A stretch of 64,000 nt of DNA, from the NCBI RefSeq assembly GCF_013362815.1, contig NZ_JABFVK010000009.1:62001-126000 (forward strand). The letters run 5' to 3'. Positions 54,821 through 63,513 of the stretch are shown here, one piece after another. Position numbers and translations under genes: made by a program. Numbering within the stretch: position 1 is the stretch's first letter; the number at the start of each line of letters is the position of its first letter. The stretch comes from Hamadaea sp. (GTDB lineage: Bacteria > Actinomycetota > Actinomycetes > Mycobacteriales > Micromonosporaceae). The notes beneath the pieces are model-generated. The model had not been told where the DNA came from. It was given only the letters and a program-made list of their open reading frames with translations, and did no database searches.

Positions 54821-55627
54821 TCAGGACTCCAGGGCGATGTAGAGGCGCTTGCCGGTCGGCACGTAACCCACGCGCTCATAGACGCGCCAGGACTCGTCGC
54901 CCGACGCCTCCAGCCACGCGCCCTCGACGCCCCGGGCGAAGACCTCACGGGTGATCGCGGCGGTGATCGCCCCCGCGATGCCGCGCCGCCGGAACGGCTC
55001 GGTCACCGCGATGCCCGCGACCTCGGCCACGCCCTCGCTCGGGGACGACGCCTGGCCACCCCCGACCACCACGTCGTCGGCCTGGCTGCGGGCCAGCCGG
55101 ACCACTCCGCCCCGGGCGACGGTACGCCGGGAGCGCTCGATGTCGGCCGGGCCCACCTCGAAGGCGTCCCCGAAGGCGGCGCCCTGGGCCGAGATCATGC
55201 CCCAGTAGTCGGCGTCGCTGACAGGTTCGGCCACTTCGACGCCCTCGGGAGTGGGCACGTCGACGAACGTGTCGGGCGTGCACACGAGGTACTCGTGCCG
55301 GGCCTCCACAGTGAACCCGGCCGCCAGGAGCTGCCGCTCCAGGTCGGGCGCTGTGTTGGCCACGTACTCCAGGCGCGGCATGCGATCGGCCGATCGGAAC
55401 GCCGCAACCAGGGCGTCGACATCAGCCGCCGTGATGGTCTCCCCCGGGCGCGGAGTGGCGTAGTTGATGTACTTGCTCGGCGTATCGGGATCCAAGCCGA
55501 GGACGAACGGGCCGGCCTGGACGACCTGTGGCCGGGCGGAGAGCTGGGCGACGACGGAACGCTGGACGTTCATGTCCATGATCAACTTCAAAACCTCATC
55601 TGAGAAAGAGTCTGCGGAAATAGGCAC
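54821..55627 (-). CDS. GNAT-family N-acetyltransferase
   Basis: 268 residues. Acetyl-CoA motif A is VAGIAVTEPFRRRGIAGAI with the Q/R-x-x-G-x-G/A type loop (RRRGIAG); motif B ends SWRVYERVGYVPTG. The N-terminal half looks like a second, degenerate GNAT lobe. Acceptor unknown. GTG 55627 keeps the N-terminal helix; an internal ATG at 55579 is the alternative. The 204-bp divergent gap to 55832 has no gene. Confidence 0.72.
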   Translation of the reverse strand: MPISADSFSDEVLKLIMDMNVQRSVVAQLSARPQVVQAGPFVLGLDPDTPSKYINYATPRPGETITAADVDALVAAFRSADRMPRLEYVANTAPDLERQLLAAGFTVEARHEYLVCTPDTFVDVPTPEGVEVAEPVSDADYWGMISAQGAAFGDAFEVGPADIERSRRTVARGGVVRLARSQADDVVVGGGQASSPSEGVAEVAGIAVTEPFRRRGIAGAITAAITREVFARGVEGAWLEASGDESWRVYERVGYVPTGKRLYIALES

Positions 55628-55831
55628 GGGAAGAACACCGGGCTTGGGGCCGCCGCAGAATGAGGCGCGCGCCTGAGTGGATCAGGCCGTGTGCGCGCGG
55701 CGGCCGCTGAGGCTCGCCGTGATCATGGACTTCATTCCCTTGGAAAGTAGGGATCGGCCGGTACGCCGATCGGGAGAAGAGTGCCACCAAGATCGGCACA
55801 CTGTCAACCCCGGGTCCGATAGCGTGAGCCC

Positions 55832-56659
55832 ATGAGGATTCCAGCGCTCCCGCCGCAGTTGCGCCTGAGCGCCGAGGGGCCGATCGCGACCCTGGTCGTG
55901 GACCGGCCGGACCGGCTGAACGCCTTCACGCTCCAGATGTGGTCGGCGCTTCCGGAGGCGGTCGCGGCCGTCGAGGAGGACCCGGCGGTACGCGTACTGG
56001 TGATCCGGGGTCCGTCGGGGGGCCCGTTCTCCACCGGGGCGGACATCGACGAGTTCACCACCGTACGCCGGGAGCCCGCCGACGCGGCGGCGTACACCGA
56101 GGTCGTGCAGCGGGCCGAAGCAGCCGTGTCGGGGCTGTCCAAACCGGTCGTGGCGCTGATCGAAGGCTGGTGCGTCGGTGGCGGCTGCCAGCTGGCGCTG
56201 GCCTGCGACGTACGCATCGCCGCCGACGGGGCGTCGTTCGGGATCACCCCGGCGAAGCTGGGCATCGTCTACCCCCTGAGCTCGACCGCGCGCCTGGTCC
56301 ACACCGTCGGGCACGCCGCCGCCCGGTTCCTGCTCATGACCGGCGAGGTGGTCGACGCGCCCCGGGCGCTGCGGATGGGGCTGGTCGACGAGGTGTGCGC
56401 GCCGCACGCGGTGCAGCGCCGGGCGTACGCGCTGGCCCGCACGCTCGCCGGGCGGGCGCCGATCTCGGTCGCCGGGGCGAAGGCGCTGATCGACCGGGTG
56501 CTCGCCGGGCAGGAGACCGACGACGGCTGGACCCGCGATCTGTACACCGCCTCCTACCACAGTCCCGAGTACGCCGAGGGCGTCGCCGCATTCGGCGAGC
56601 GCCGAGTCCCGGACTTCCACGAATGCGCTTGGCCCAGCCTGGGTAGGGTCGAGGCATGA
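55832..56659 (+). CDS. Enoyl-CoA hydratase/isomerase (crotonase) family
   Basis: 275 residues. Oxyanion-hole motifs GGPFSTGADIDEF and GWCVGGGCQLALACDVRIAA, and PAKLGIVYPLSSTARL. Distinct from the crotonase at 5695-6486. Substrate unknown. ATG 55832 has TAGCGT (55820-55825) 6 nt upstream. The stop overlaps the next start (ATGA), linking it to the metallo-beta-lactamase-fold gene. Confidence 0.84.
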   Translation: MRIPALPPQLRLSAEGPIATLVVDRPDRLNAFTLQMWSALPEAVAAVEEDPAVRVLVIRGPSGGPFSTGADIDEFTTVRREPADAAAYTEVVQRAEAAVSGLSKPVVALIEGWCVGGGCQLALACDVRIAADGASFGITPAKLGIVYPLSSTARLVHTVGHAAARFLLMTGEVVDAPRALRMGLVDEVCAPHAVQRRAYALARTLAGRAPISVAGAKALIDRVLAGQETDDGWTRDLYTASYHSPEYAEGVAAFGERRVPDFHECAWPSLGRVEA

Positions 56660-57777
56660 GTGGTACGCGGAAGGGCTGGGGCGTCGTCGGTTTGGCCGCC
56701 CTGGCGGGTGGGGCGGCGCTGGCCTGGTTCGGCCGGGACGTGCCGCGGGCGATGGGCGGCAAGGTCTCGGGCGAGCGGGCCGAACGCGTGCGCCGGTCGC
56801 CGCAGTGGCGCGACGGGCGGTTCCAGAACACGATCCCGACCCTGACCATGCCGTCGAACACCGCCAAGCTGGCGCACGACGCCTTCTTCGGCGGCCAGGT
56901 ACGCCGGCCCAAGCAGGACATCCCGATCGTGGACGCCGCCCCGTCGATGGACGCCAGTGGGCTGCACGTCACCTGGTACGGGCACGCCTCGGTGCTGGTG
57001 GAGATCGAGGGCGCCCGGGTGCTGATCGATCCGATCTGGAGCGACCGCTGTTCGCCGTCGCAGGAGATCGGGCCGAAGCGTCTGCATCGGACCCCGGTCG
57101 CCGTGGACATGCTGCCCGACGTCGACGCGATCCTCATCTCGCACGACCACTACGACCACCTCGACATGGCCACCGTCCAGGAGCTGGTCCGCTCGCAGGA
57201 CGCGCCGTTCGTGGTGCCGCTCGGCGTCGGCGTGCACCTGGAGGCGTGGCAGGTGCCGGCCCACCGCATCATCGAACTCGACTGGCACGAGGACGTCACA
57301 CTGCCCCGCGACGGCGGCGACCTGCACCTCGTGTGCACGGCCGCGCGGCACTTCTCCGGCCGCGGGCTCAAGCGAGACGGCACGCTCTGGGCGTCCTGGG
57401 TGATCGAGGCGGGCGAGCGCAAGGTGTTCTACACCGGCGACTCCGGCTACTTCGACGGGTACGCCGAGATCGGCGCGCAGCACGGCCCGTTCGACGTGAC
57501 GCTGATTCAGATCGGGGCGTACGGCGACGCCTGGCCGCACATCCACATGTTCCCCGAGGAGGGCGTGGCCGCCCATCTCGACGTACGCGGGGGGCTGATG
57601 ATCCCCGTGCACTGGGCGACCTTCAACCTCGCCTTCCACGACTGGGCCGAACCGGTCGACCGCGTCTGGCTTGAGGCCAAGGCCCGAGGCGTGCAGCTGG
57701 CGATCCCCCGCCCCGGCGAACGGATCGACGTGGACGCTCCGCCGCCGGTCGACGGCTGGTGGCAAGCGGTCGCCTGA
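56656..57777 (+). CDS. Metallo-beta-lactamase-fold hydrolase, NAPE-PLD-like
   Basis: 373 residues with a signal-like hydrophobic N-terminus (GVVGLAALAGGAALAWFG). Zinc motif LISHDHYDHLDMATV, with further ligands in GDSGYFDGY and PVHWATF. Family members include phospholipase-D-type and UlaG-like enzymes. The substrate is unknown, but the membrane anchor suggests a lipid. TAGGGT with 6-nt spacing lies before the ATG, so an internal promoter may exist. Its 3' end is repeated in tandem. Confidence 0.82.
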   Translation: MSGTRKGWGVVGLAALAGGAALAWFGRDVPRAMGGKVSGERAERVRRSPQWRDGRFQNTIPTLTMPSNTAKLAHDAFFGGQVRRPKQDIPIVDAAPSMDASGLHVTWYGHASVLVEIEGARVLIDPIWSDRCSPSQEIGPKRLHRTPVAVDMLPDVDAILISHDHYDHLDMATVQELVRSQDAPFVVPLGVGVHLEAWQVPAHRIIELDWHEDVTLPRDGGDLHLVCTAARHFSGRGLKRDGTLWASWVIEAGERKVFYTGDSGYFDGYAEIGAQHGPFDVTLIQIGAYGDAWPHIHMFPEEGVAAHLDVRGGLMIPVHWATFNLAFHDWAEPVDRVWLEAKARGVQLAIPRPGERIDVDAPPPVDGWWQAVA

Positions 57778-57859
57778 CCCGCCCCCGCGGGCGGTCGCTT
57801 GACCCGGCCCCCGCGGGCGGTCGCCTGAACCGCCCCCGCGGGCGGTCGTCTGAACCCAG
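57766..57859. repeat. 25-26 bp tandem repeat of a gene 3' end, 3.7 units
   Basis: GCGGTCGCCTGACCCGCCCC then CGCGG at 57766, 57791 and 57817, and a partial unit at 57842. The stop TGA of the hydrolase (57775-57777) is inside the first unit and a TGA recurs in each. The unit holds a CCGC/GCGG hairpin. Confidence 0.92.
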
Positions 57860-57866
57860 CGGCCGC

Positions 57867-60224
57867 CTAGCGCCGGTCGTTGACGCAGCGCAACACGGGC
57901 GCGCTGGTCAACGCCGCCAGCGGCGCGTCCGCCGGCAGACCGGTGACCCGGAAGGTGAAGCTCTCCCCCGGCAGCAACGTGACGAGCTGCTCGTCCACCG
58001 TGGCCGCGGGGTCCACCCGGTCGGGGAACAGGCACAGGTCCCGCAGGAAGGTCCCGGCGATCACGGTCACGAGGACGTCGCCGGCGACCCGTGACGCCGT
58101 CGCCTCGAACGCCGCGGCCGGATAGGCCAGCTCCTTGTCCCGCCCGAAGAACCACCAGGCGTCCTCGGCTACCAGACACTCCCCCGGGCTGGGCTCCAGC
58201 AGCGACTCCGGGAGCGGGATCGTCACCGATCCCCGCGCGGGCACCACGACGTCCACATCGAACGTCGCGATCACGTCTCCGCTGAACGACACTCGGCGTA
58301 CGGGGACTTGGAGCGCCCAGGCGGAGTCCGATTCGTTGACGGCCGCCAGAACTCCGGGCTGGAAGGTCAACAGCCGATCCGCATAGGACCGGCGCAACGC
58401 GTACCAGAGCGGTTTGCGGCGGCCGTCCCCGTCGACGGCCGACCACGAGATCACCGGCCAGCAGTCGTTGAGCTGCCAGACGATGGTGCCCATGCAGTAC
58501 GGGCGCAACGAGCGGAACCACTCGACACCCAGCTGGATCGCCCGCGCCTGGTTCACCTGCGTCAGATAGTGCCAGTCGTCGATCCCCTCGACCGGGCCGA
58601 AGTGCTCGTCCAGCGCCCGGCGCAGCTTGCCCTCGCCGCCGCCCGCCTTCTGATGAGTGAACGCGGAGGCTCGCTCCAAAGTGGAGTACGCTGCGGGAGC
58701 CTGGAAGCCGAACTCGGCCACGAACCGCGGCTTGTAGGAACGGTAGTGCGCGTAGTCGTGGGTGTTCCACACGTCCCAGATGTGCGTCGACCCGTACGCC
58801 GGATCGTTCGGGTGCCGGTCGTCGGCTCCGGTGAACGGACCACCCGAATACGGGCTGGCCGGCCAGTACGGGCGGGTCGGATCGAGCTCGGCGACGATCG
58901 ACGGCAGCAGCTCGAAGTAGTACCCGCTGCCCCAAGTGCGCCCGTCGAGATCCGCCTGCCAGCCCCAGTCCCGCCAACCCCAGACGTTCTCGTTGTTGCC
59001 GACCCACATGATCAGACTGGGATGCGGCGTCAGCCGGGCGACCTGCTCCCGGGCCTCCGCCTCGACCTCGCTGCGCAGCGGCTCCTCCTCCGGGTACGCC
59101 GCGCACGCGAACAGGAAATCCTGCTCGACCAGCAGACCGAGTTCGTCGCACAGGTCGTAGAACTCGTCGGACTCGTAGATCCCGCCGCCCCACACCCGGA
59201 TCAGGTTGACGTTGGCCTCGCACGCGTCGGCCAGGCGATCGGCGTACCGGGAACGGTCGACGCGCGTGACGAACGCGTCCTCCGGGATCCAGTTGACGCC
59301 GCGCACGAAGACCGGCACATCGTTGACGACCACCGTGAACGCGCTGCCCGATTCGTCCGGCGTCGTGTCGAGCCGGAGGTCGCGGAAGCCGATGCGACGC
59401 TGCCAGGTGTCCAGCTCGCGATCACTCTCAGTGAGCGTCACCGTGAGGTCGTGCAGCGTCGGCTCGCCATAGCCGCGGGGCCACCACCGAGCCGGGTCCG
59501 GCAGCTCTAGGCGTACAACTCCCTGATCGGTGTCGATGAGCTGGAGCTGAGCGCGGATATTCCCCACCGCGGCGGTCACGGTGAGCGGCGTCTCAGCCGC
59601 GCGCTCGGCGCGGACATGGACCTCGACGATGCCCACACCGTCACGGATCGTGACCAGAGGACGGACCTCGGCGAGTCGCGCGACGGACCATGTCTGGAGG
59701 CTGATCGGCCGCCAGATGCCCGCAGTGACGAGCGTCGGGCCCCAATCCCAACCGAAATTGCACGCCATCTTGCGCACGAAGTTGAATGGCTCGGGATACG
59801 AATTTGGCCGATCGCCGAGCTGTTCGCGCAGCTCATCGGTGTACTTGTAGACGTCGTCGAAGCGCACCTCCAGCCGGTTGCGACCCTCGCGCAGCGCCGC
59901 GCGGGCATCGAACCGGTAGGACCGGTGCATGTTCCGGGTGTCACCCAGCGTGACATCGTTGAGGATCACGGTCGCGACGGTGTCCAGGCCCGCGCACACC
60001 AGGTCCGCGCGCTGGTCACCCTGGTCGCTCCAGTCGAAATCCAACTGGTACGCCCACTGGCTGCGTCCGATCCACCCGGTCTTCACCTCGTTCTCGCCGA
60101 GGAAGGGGTCGTCGATGAGCCCGGCGGCCATCAGGTCGGTATGCACGCAGCCGGGCACCGAGGCCGGAACCGGCCCGTCGAGCGAGTCCGAATGCAGCGT
60201 CCAGGGGCCGTTGAGCTCAATCAC
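57867..60224 (-). CDS. Glycoside hydrolase family 2, beta-mannosidase
   Basis: 785 residues, length of GH2 beta-mannosidases. Order: galactose-binding-like jelly roll (WTLHSDSLDGPVPASVPGCV), immunoglobulin-like domain, TIM barrel with acid/base Glu in MWVGNNENVWG and nucleophile Glu in FVAEFGFQAP, and a C-terminal sandwich. It likely cleaves terminal beta-mannose in the cytoplasm; there is no signal peptide. GTG 60224 has TAGGGT (60236-60231) 6 nt upstream. Confidence 0.88.
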   Translation of the reverse strand: MIELNGPWTLHSDSLDGPVPASVPGCVHTDLMAAGLIDDPFLGENEVKTGWIGRSQWAYQLDFDWSDQGDQRADLVCAGLDTVATVILNDVTLGDTRNMHRSYRFDARAALREGRNRLEVRFDDVYKYTDELREQLGDRPNSYPEPFNFVRKMACNFGWDWGPTLVTAGIWRPISLQTWSVARLAEVRPLVTIRDGVGIVEVHVRAERAAETPLTVTAAVGNIRAQLQLIDTDQGVVRLELPDPARWWPRGYGEPTLHDLTVTLTESDRELDTWQRRIGFRDLRLDTTPDESGSAFTVVVNDVPVFVRGVNWIPEDAFVTRVDRSRYADRLADACEANVNLIRVWGGGIYESDEFYDLCDELGLLVEQDFLFACAAYPEEEPLRSEVEAEAREQVARLTPHPSLIMWVGNNENVWGWRDWGWQADLDGRTWGSGYYFELLPSIVAELDPTRPYWPASPYSGGPFTGADDRHPNDPAYGSTHIWDVWNTHDYAHYRSYKPRFVAEFGFQAPAAYSTLERASAFTHQKAGGGEGKLRRALDEHFGPVEGIDDWHYLTQVNQARAIQLGVEWFRSLRPYCMGTIVWQLNDCWPVISWSAVDGDGRRKPLWYALRRSYADRLLTFQPGVLAAVNESDSAWALQVPVRRVSFSGDVIATFDVDVVVPARGSVTIPLPESLLEPSPGECLVAEDAWWFFGRDKELAYPAAAFEATASRVAGDVLVTVIAGTFLRDLCLFPDRVDPAATVDEQLVTLLPGESFTFRVTGLPADAPLAALTSAPVLRCVNDRR

Positions 60225-60272
60225 GCCCCCACCCTAGCCGGGTCATGATCAGCGGCCGGTACGCTGGTCGGG

Positions 60273-61046
60273 ATGAGTTTCCGGGAGCGTCTGCGCGCCG
60301 ACTGCGCCTCGTGCGTCGGCCTCTGCTGCGTCGCACCCGCGTTCGCCAAGTCTGCGGACTTCGCGATCACCAAGCCGGCCGCCAAACCGTGCCCGAACCT
60401 GCGTGCCGACTTCCGCTGCGGCATCCATTCGCGTCTCCGCGAGTCCGGCTTCCCGGGTTGTACGGTATTCGACTGCTTCGGCGCGGGTCAGCACATCACG
60501 GCGGCCTTCGGCGGACGGAGCTGGCGGGACGAACCCACGATGCTGGCCGCCTTCCCGGTCATGCGGGACCTGCACGAGCTGCTCTACTACCTCTCCGAAG
60601 CGCTGAGCATGCCCGCTGCCGCGCCGCTGTATCCCCAGCTCACTGCGATGCTCGAGAAGGTTTCTCAGCTCGCTTCGTCGCTTGACCCTTCGGCTGACCC
60701 TGCTGTGCTCCGTGCAGAGGCGAACCCGCTGTTGCTTGAAGCCAGTTCCCTGGTACGCCGTCCAGCCGGCCCCGATCACCGCGGCGCTGCCCTGTTCGGC
60801 GCCTCCCTTCGGGGCGCTTCGCTGCGCCGCGCGTCGCTCCGCGGCGCGACGCTGGTCGGGGCCGATCTGCGGCAGGCCGATCTCCGGGAGGCCGACGTCA
60901 TCGGGGCCGACTTCCGGGGTGCCGACCTTCGAGGAGCCGACCTGACCGGGGCGCTCTTCCTCACCCAGGCTCAGCTTGACGCCGCTCGCGGCGATTCGCG
61001 TACGCGCGTCCCCGGCGCGCTTCGCCACCCCGCCCGCTGGGCGTGA
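60273..61046 (+). CDS. YkgJ-like metal-chelating domain fused to pentapeptide repeats
   Basis: 257 residues. The N-terminal 70 residues carry CASCVGLCC, KPCPN, FRCGIH and FPGCTVFDC, the CxxC...CC ... C ... C pattern of YkgJ-type zinc/iron-chelating domains. The C-terminal third is pentapeptide repeat (A[DL]LRG-like: RGASLRRASLRGATLVGADL). Pentapeptide proteins can mimic DNA or scaffold. Function unknown. ATG 60273 has TACGCT 7 nt upstream. Confidence 0.82.
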   Translation: MSFRERLRADCASCVGLCCVAPAFAKSADFAITKPAAKPCPNLRADFRCGIHSRLRESGFPGCTVFDCFGAGQHITAAFGGRSWRDEPTMLAAFPVMRDLHELLYYLSEALSMPAAAPLYPQLTAMLEKVSQLASSLDPSADPAVLRAEANPLLLEASSLVRRPAGPDHRGAALFGASLRGASLRRASLRGATLVGADLRQADLREADVIGADFRGADLRGADLTGALFLTQAQLDAARGDSRTRVPGALRHPARWA

Positions 61047-61099
61047 TCCCGGCGCGCTCCATGACCCGCCCACTGGGCGTAATCTTGAGCGCACCATGA
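61030..61099. repeat. Tandem duplication of a gene 3' end, 2 units
   Basis: CCGCCCGCTGGGCGTGATCC (61030-61064 unit) is followed by CCGCCCACTGGGCGTAATCT (61066-61099 unit); both end in CCATGA. The pentapeptide-gene stop TGA (61044-61046) lies in the first copy. About 75% identity. Confidence 0.75.
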
Positions 61100-61150
61100 T
61101 CAGCGGAAGTTTCGCGGTGTGATAACCCCGCAAAAGCTCCGCTGATCATG
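61095..61150. repeat. Dispersed palindromic repeat family R5, copy 2
   Basis: Perfect 13-bp arms CATGATCAGCGGA (61095-61107) and TCCGCTGATCATG (61138-61150) around TTTCGCGG...CCCCGCAAAA. Matches the reverse complement of 11054-11110. Between convergent genes; probable terminator. Confidence 0.8.
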
Positions 61151-61191
61151 CGGTACGCTGCGCGCGGCGCGCGACCCCCGCACGGCACGCG

Positions 61192-61650
61192 TCAGACGGC
61201 GCGAGACTCCGCCATCCCGCGGTTGGCGAGCGCGTCAGCCCGCTCGTTCCCGGGATCGCCGGCGTGCCCCTTCACCCATACCCACTCGATCTGGTGCGCC
61301 TTGACGGCCGAGTCCAGCCGTTGCCACAGGTCGGCGTTTTTGACCGGCTTCTTGTCCGAGGTCTGCCACCCGTTGCGTTTCCAGTTCGGCAGCCACGACA
61401 GGATGCCGTTACGCAGGTAGGAGCTGTCGGTGTGCAGGCGTACGGTCACCGGCCGGGACAACAGTTCGAGCGCCTGGATGGCGGCCATCAACTCCATGCG
61501 GTTGTTCGTGGTCTGCCCGCCGTCGCCGCCCCAGATCTCCTTCTCGTGATCGCCCCAACGCAGGATCGCGCCCCAGCCGCCGGGGCCGGGGTTGCCGCTG
61601 CATGCGCCATCGGTATAGATCTCGACGATTCGCGCGTTCACCTCGGCCAT
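61192..61650 (-). CDS. rnhA: Ribonuclease HI
   Basis: 152 residues. Catalytic acids in [38 protein letters not shown] and NERADALA (D-E-D-D). It removes RNA from RNA-DNA hybrids. Complete bacterial RNase HI with the basic handle [18 protein letters not shown] 61650 has TAGGTT (61662-61657) 6 nt upstream. Confidence 0.94.
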   Translation of the reverse strand: MAEVNARIVEIYTDGACSGNPGPGGWGAILRWGDHEKEIWGGDGGQTTNNRMELMAAIQALELLSRPVTVRLHTDSSYLRNGILSWLPNWKRNGWQTSDKKPVKNADLWQRLDSAVKAHQIEWVWVKGHAGDPGNERADALANRGMAESRAV

Positions 61651-61674
61651 GGGCGAAACCTACCCGACCGCAGG

Positions 61675-62085
61675 TCATGGGTGCAGCGCCGCCCCCTTGC
61701 AGATCTTGTCCACAACGGATCGTGGCCCGTGCAACGCTATCCCGACCAGGTTCAGTTCGGCTCGGGGCACCGCCGCGACGGCGGCCCGGTTGTCCACGTC
61801 GTCGCCGGTTTTGAAGAGTTCCTCGGTGAACACCGTGATCGCCAGCCCGCGCTCCAGCGCCCGTTCGTGCGCTTGAGTGAGCACCACCGCGTCCCCGGCA
61901 TAGACCATCACCGGCTGGCGGAACATCGGCAGGTACGCCGTGCCGTCGGCGTCGGCGTACGGCTCCCCGATCAGCGCCGGATCGTTCGCGGCGACTCCGC
62001 TGACCAGGAACGCCGTGACGTTCAGCCGCTGCCAGGTGGCCAGGTCGTCCCGCAACAGCACCGCGATCTTCGTGTCGAACTTCAT
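61675..62085 (-). CDS. DUF2000 family protein
   Basis: 136 residues, MKFDTKIAVLLRDDLATWQR at the start and DKICKGAALHP at the end. The fold of DUF2000 proteins resembles peptidyl-tRNA hydrolase 2; the function is unknown. It is divergent from the AraC gene with 49 bp between the starts, so the AraC protein may control it. Confidence 0.78.
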   Translation of the reverse strand: MKFDTKIAVLLRDDLATWQRLNVTAFLVSGVAANDPALIGEPYADADGTAYLPMFRQPVMVYAGDAVVLTQAHERALERGLAITVFTEELFKTGDDVDNRAAVAAVPRAELNLVGIALHGPRSVVDKICKGAALHP

Positions 62086-62134
62086 GCCACCAACGGTGTC
62101 GGAAAGTGCACGGCAATTCTTGTACGTTCTTGGC

Positions 62135-63013
62135 ATGCAAGCCGTCTCCGCCTGGCGCCCAGCGGTGCCGGGCGTCGCGGAGGTCTTCCATGCCCGGTTC
62201 GACCGGCACGCGTACCCGATGCACACGCACGAGACCTGGACGCTGCTGATCGTGGACGACGGCGCGATCCGCTACGACCTGGACCGCAGCGAGCATGGCG
62301 CGGTCGGCACGACGGTGACGCTGTTGCCGCCGGATGTTCCGCACGACGGTCAGTCCGCGACCGATGGAGGTTTCCGCAAGCGCGTCGTCTACCTCGACCG
62401 CGCGGTGCTCGGCGACGCGCTGATCGGCACGTCCGCGGGCCGACCGGAGTTCCGCGATCCGTTGCTGCGCACTCGGCTGGACCAGCTGCACAGCGTCCTG
62501 GCCGGGCCGGAGACGCTCGAGGCCGAGAGCCGTCTCGCGTTCGTCGCGGAGCGCCTGCGCGGCCATCTCGGCGTTCCCGAGCCGACCGGCTCCGCGCCGC
62601 CCCGGCTCGCGGCGGAGCTGCGGGATCTGCTCGACAGCCGGGTCAAGGCCGGGGTCACTCTCCAGGAAACGTCGGAGTCGCTGTTCGCGCATCCGACCCA
62701 TCTTGTACGCAGTTTCACGCGCGCGTTCGGCCTGCCGCCGCACGCATACCTGATGGGACGGCGGATCGCGACGGCCCGGGCCTTGCTGCTGGCCGGCCGA
62801 CGTCCGGCTGAGGTGGCGATCGAGGCCGGCTTCTTCGACCAGGCGCACCTGAACCGGCACTTCGTGCGGCATGTGGGCGTGTCGCCCGGCAGATATGCTC
62901 GCCCACCCGGTAACCCCAGCGCCCCAGGCGGACATCTCCAGGTATGGAACTCAACGACGCGGCCGCTCGACGGCGGTTCGAAGGACTCTTCGACGCCCAC
63001 TATGCGGAGTTGA
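62135..63013 (+). CDS. AraC-family regulator with N-terminal cupin
   Basis: 292 residues. N-terminal cupin (residues 1-90; HTHETWTLLIVDDG and LLPPDVPHDGQ) and C-terminal double helix-turn-helix, with IEAGFFDQAHLNRHFVRHVG as the second. ATG 62135 follows TACGTT (62123-62128) by 6 nt. The last 24 codons overlap the sigma-factor gene in another frame. It likely controls the divergent DUF2000 gene. Confidence 0.85.
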   Translation: MQAVSAWRPAVPGVAEVFHARFDRHAYPMHTHETWTLLIVDDGAIRYDLDRSEHGAVGTTVTLLPPDVPHDGQSATDGGFRKRVVYLDRAVLGDALIGTSAGRPEFRDPLLRTRLDQLHSVLAGPETLEAESRLAFVAERLRGHLGVPEPTGSAPPRLAAELRDLLDSRVKAGVTLQETSESLFAHPTHLVRSFTRAFGLPPHAYLMGRRIATARALLLAGRRPAEVAIEAGFFDQAHLNRHFVRHVGVSPGRYARPPGNPSAPGGHLQVWNSTTRPLDGGSKDSSTPTMRS

Positions 63014-63513
63014 CGCGTTTCGCGACCCGTCGGGTAGGCGCCGACGCGGCCGGCGACATCGTCGCCCAGACGTTCCTCATCGCCTGGCGCCGGTTCGCCG
63101 AACTGCCGCCCGATCACGCCCGAGCCTGGCTCTACTCGACGGCGCGGCAGGTCGTCGCCAACGAACTACGGGGGCGTACGCGCCGGGAAAGGCTCGCCGC
63201 CAAGGCGGCTTCCGGCAGTGACGCCGAGGTGGCCGACCATGCGGGACAGGTCGACGAGCGACTTCGCGTACGCGCGGTGCTCGCCCAGCTGTCCCCGGCC
63301 GACGCCGAAGTCCTGCGGCTCGTCGAGTGGGAGGGGCTGGACGTGGCCGAGGCGGCTCTCGTCCTGCGCTGTACGCGTACCGCGCTGAAGGTGCGCCTGC
63401 ACCGGGCGCGCAAGCGCTTCGCCCAGCGGCTGCTGGCGGCCGAGGAGCAGGACACGACAGCGATCCGGCGCACCCGACCGACCATCGTTCCCGGAGGGAG
63501 CACCACCTCATGA
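62944..63513 (+). CDS. ECF-type RNA polymerase sigma factor
   Basis: 189 residues. Region 2 (FDAHYAELTRFATRRVGADA, then DIVAQTFLIAWRRFAELP) and region 4 (LSPADAEVLRLVEWEGLDVAEAA, ending in ALKVRLHRARKRF) of an ECF sigma factor. The ATG 62944 sits inside the AraC coding end. The stop overlaps the next gene (ATGA), whose product has one transmembrane helix, the usual anti-sigma arrangement. Confidence 0.88.
   Translation: MELNDAAARRRFEGLFDAHYAELTRFATRRVGADAAGDIVAQTFLIAWRRFAELPPDHARAWLYSTARQVVANELRGRTRRERLAAKAASGSDAEVADHAGQVDERLRVRAVLAQLSPADAEVLRLVEWEGLDVAEAALVLRCTRTALKVRLHRARKRFAQRLLAAEEQDTTAIRRTRPTIVPGGSTTS

Noticed and set aside
62135-63513. Frameshifted fusion of AraC and sigma factor
   Set aside because: Both proteins look complete, with normal domains and own starts; the overlap is short.
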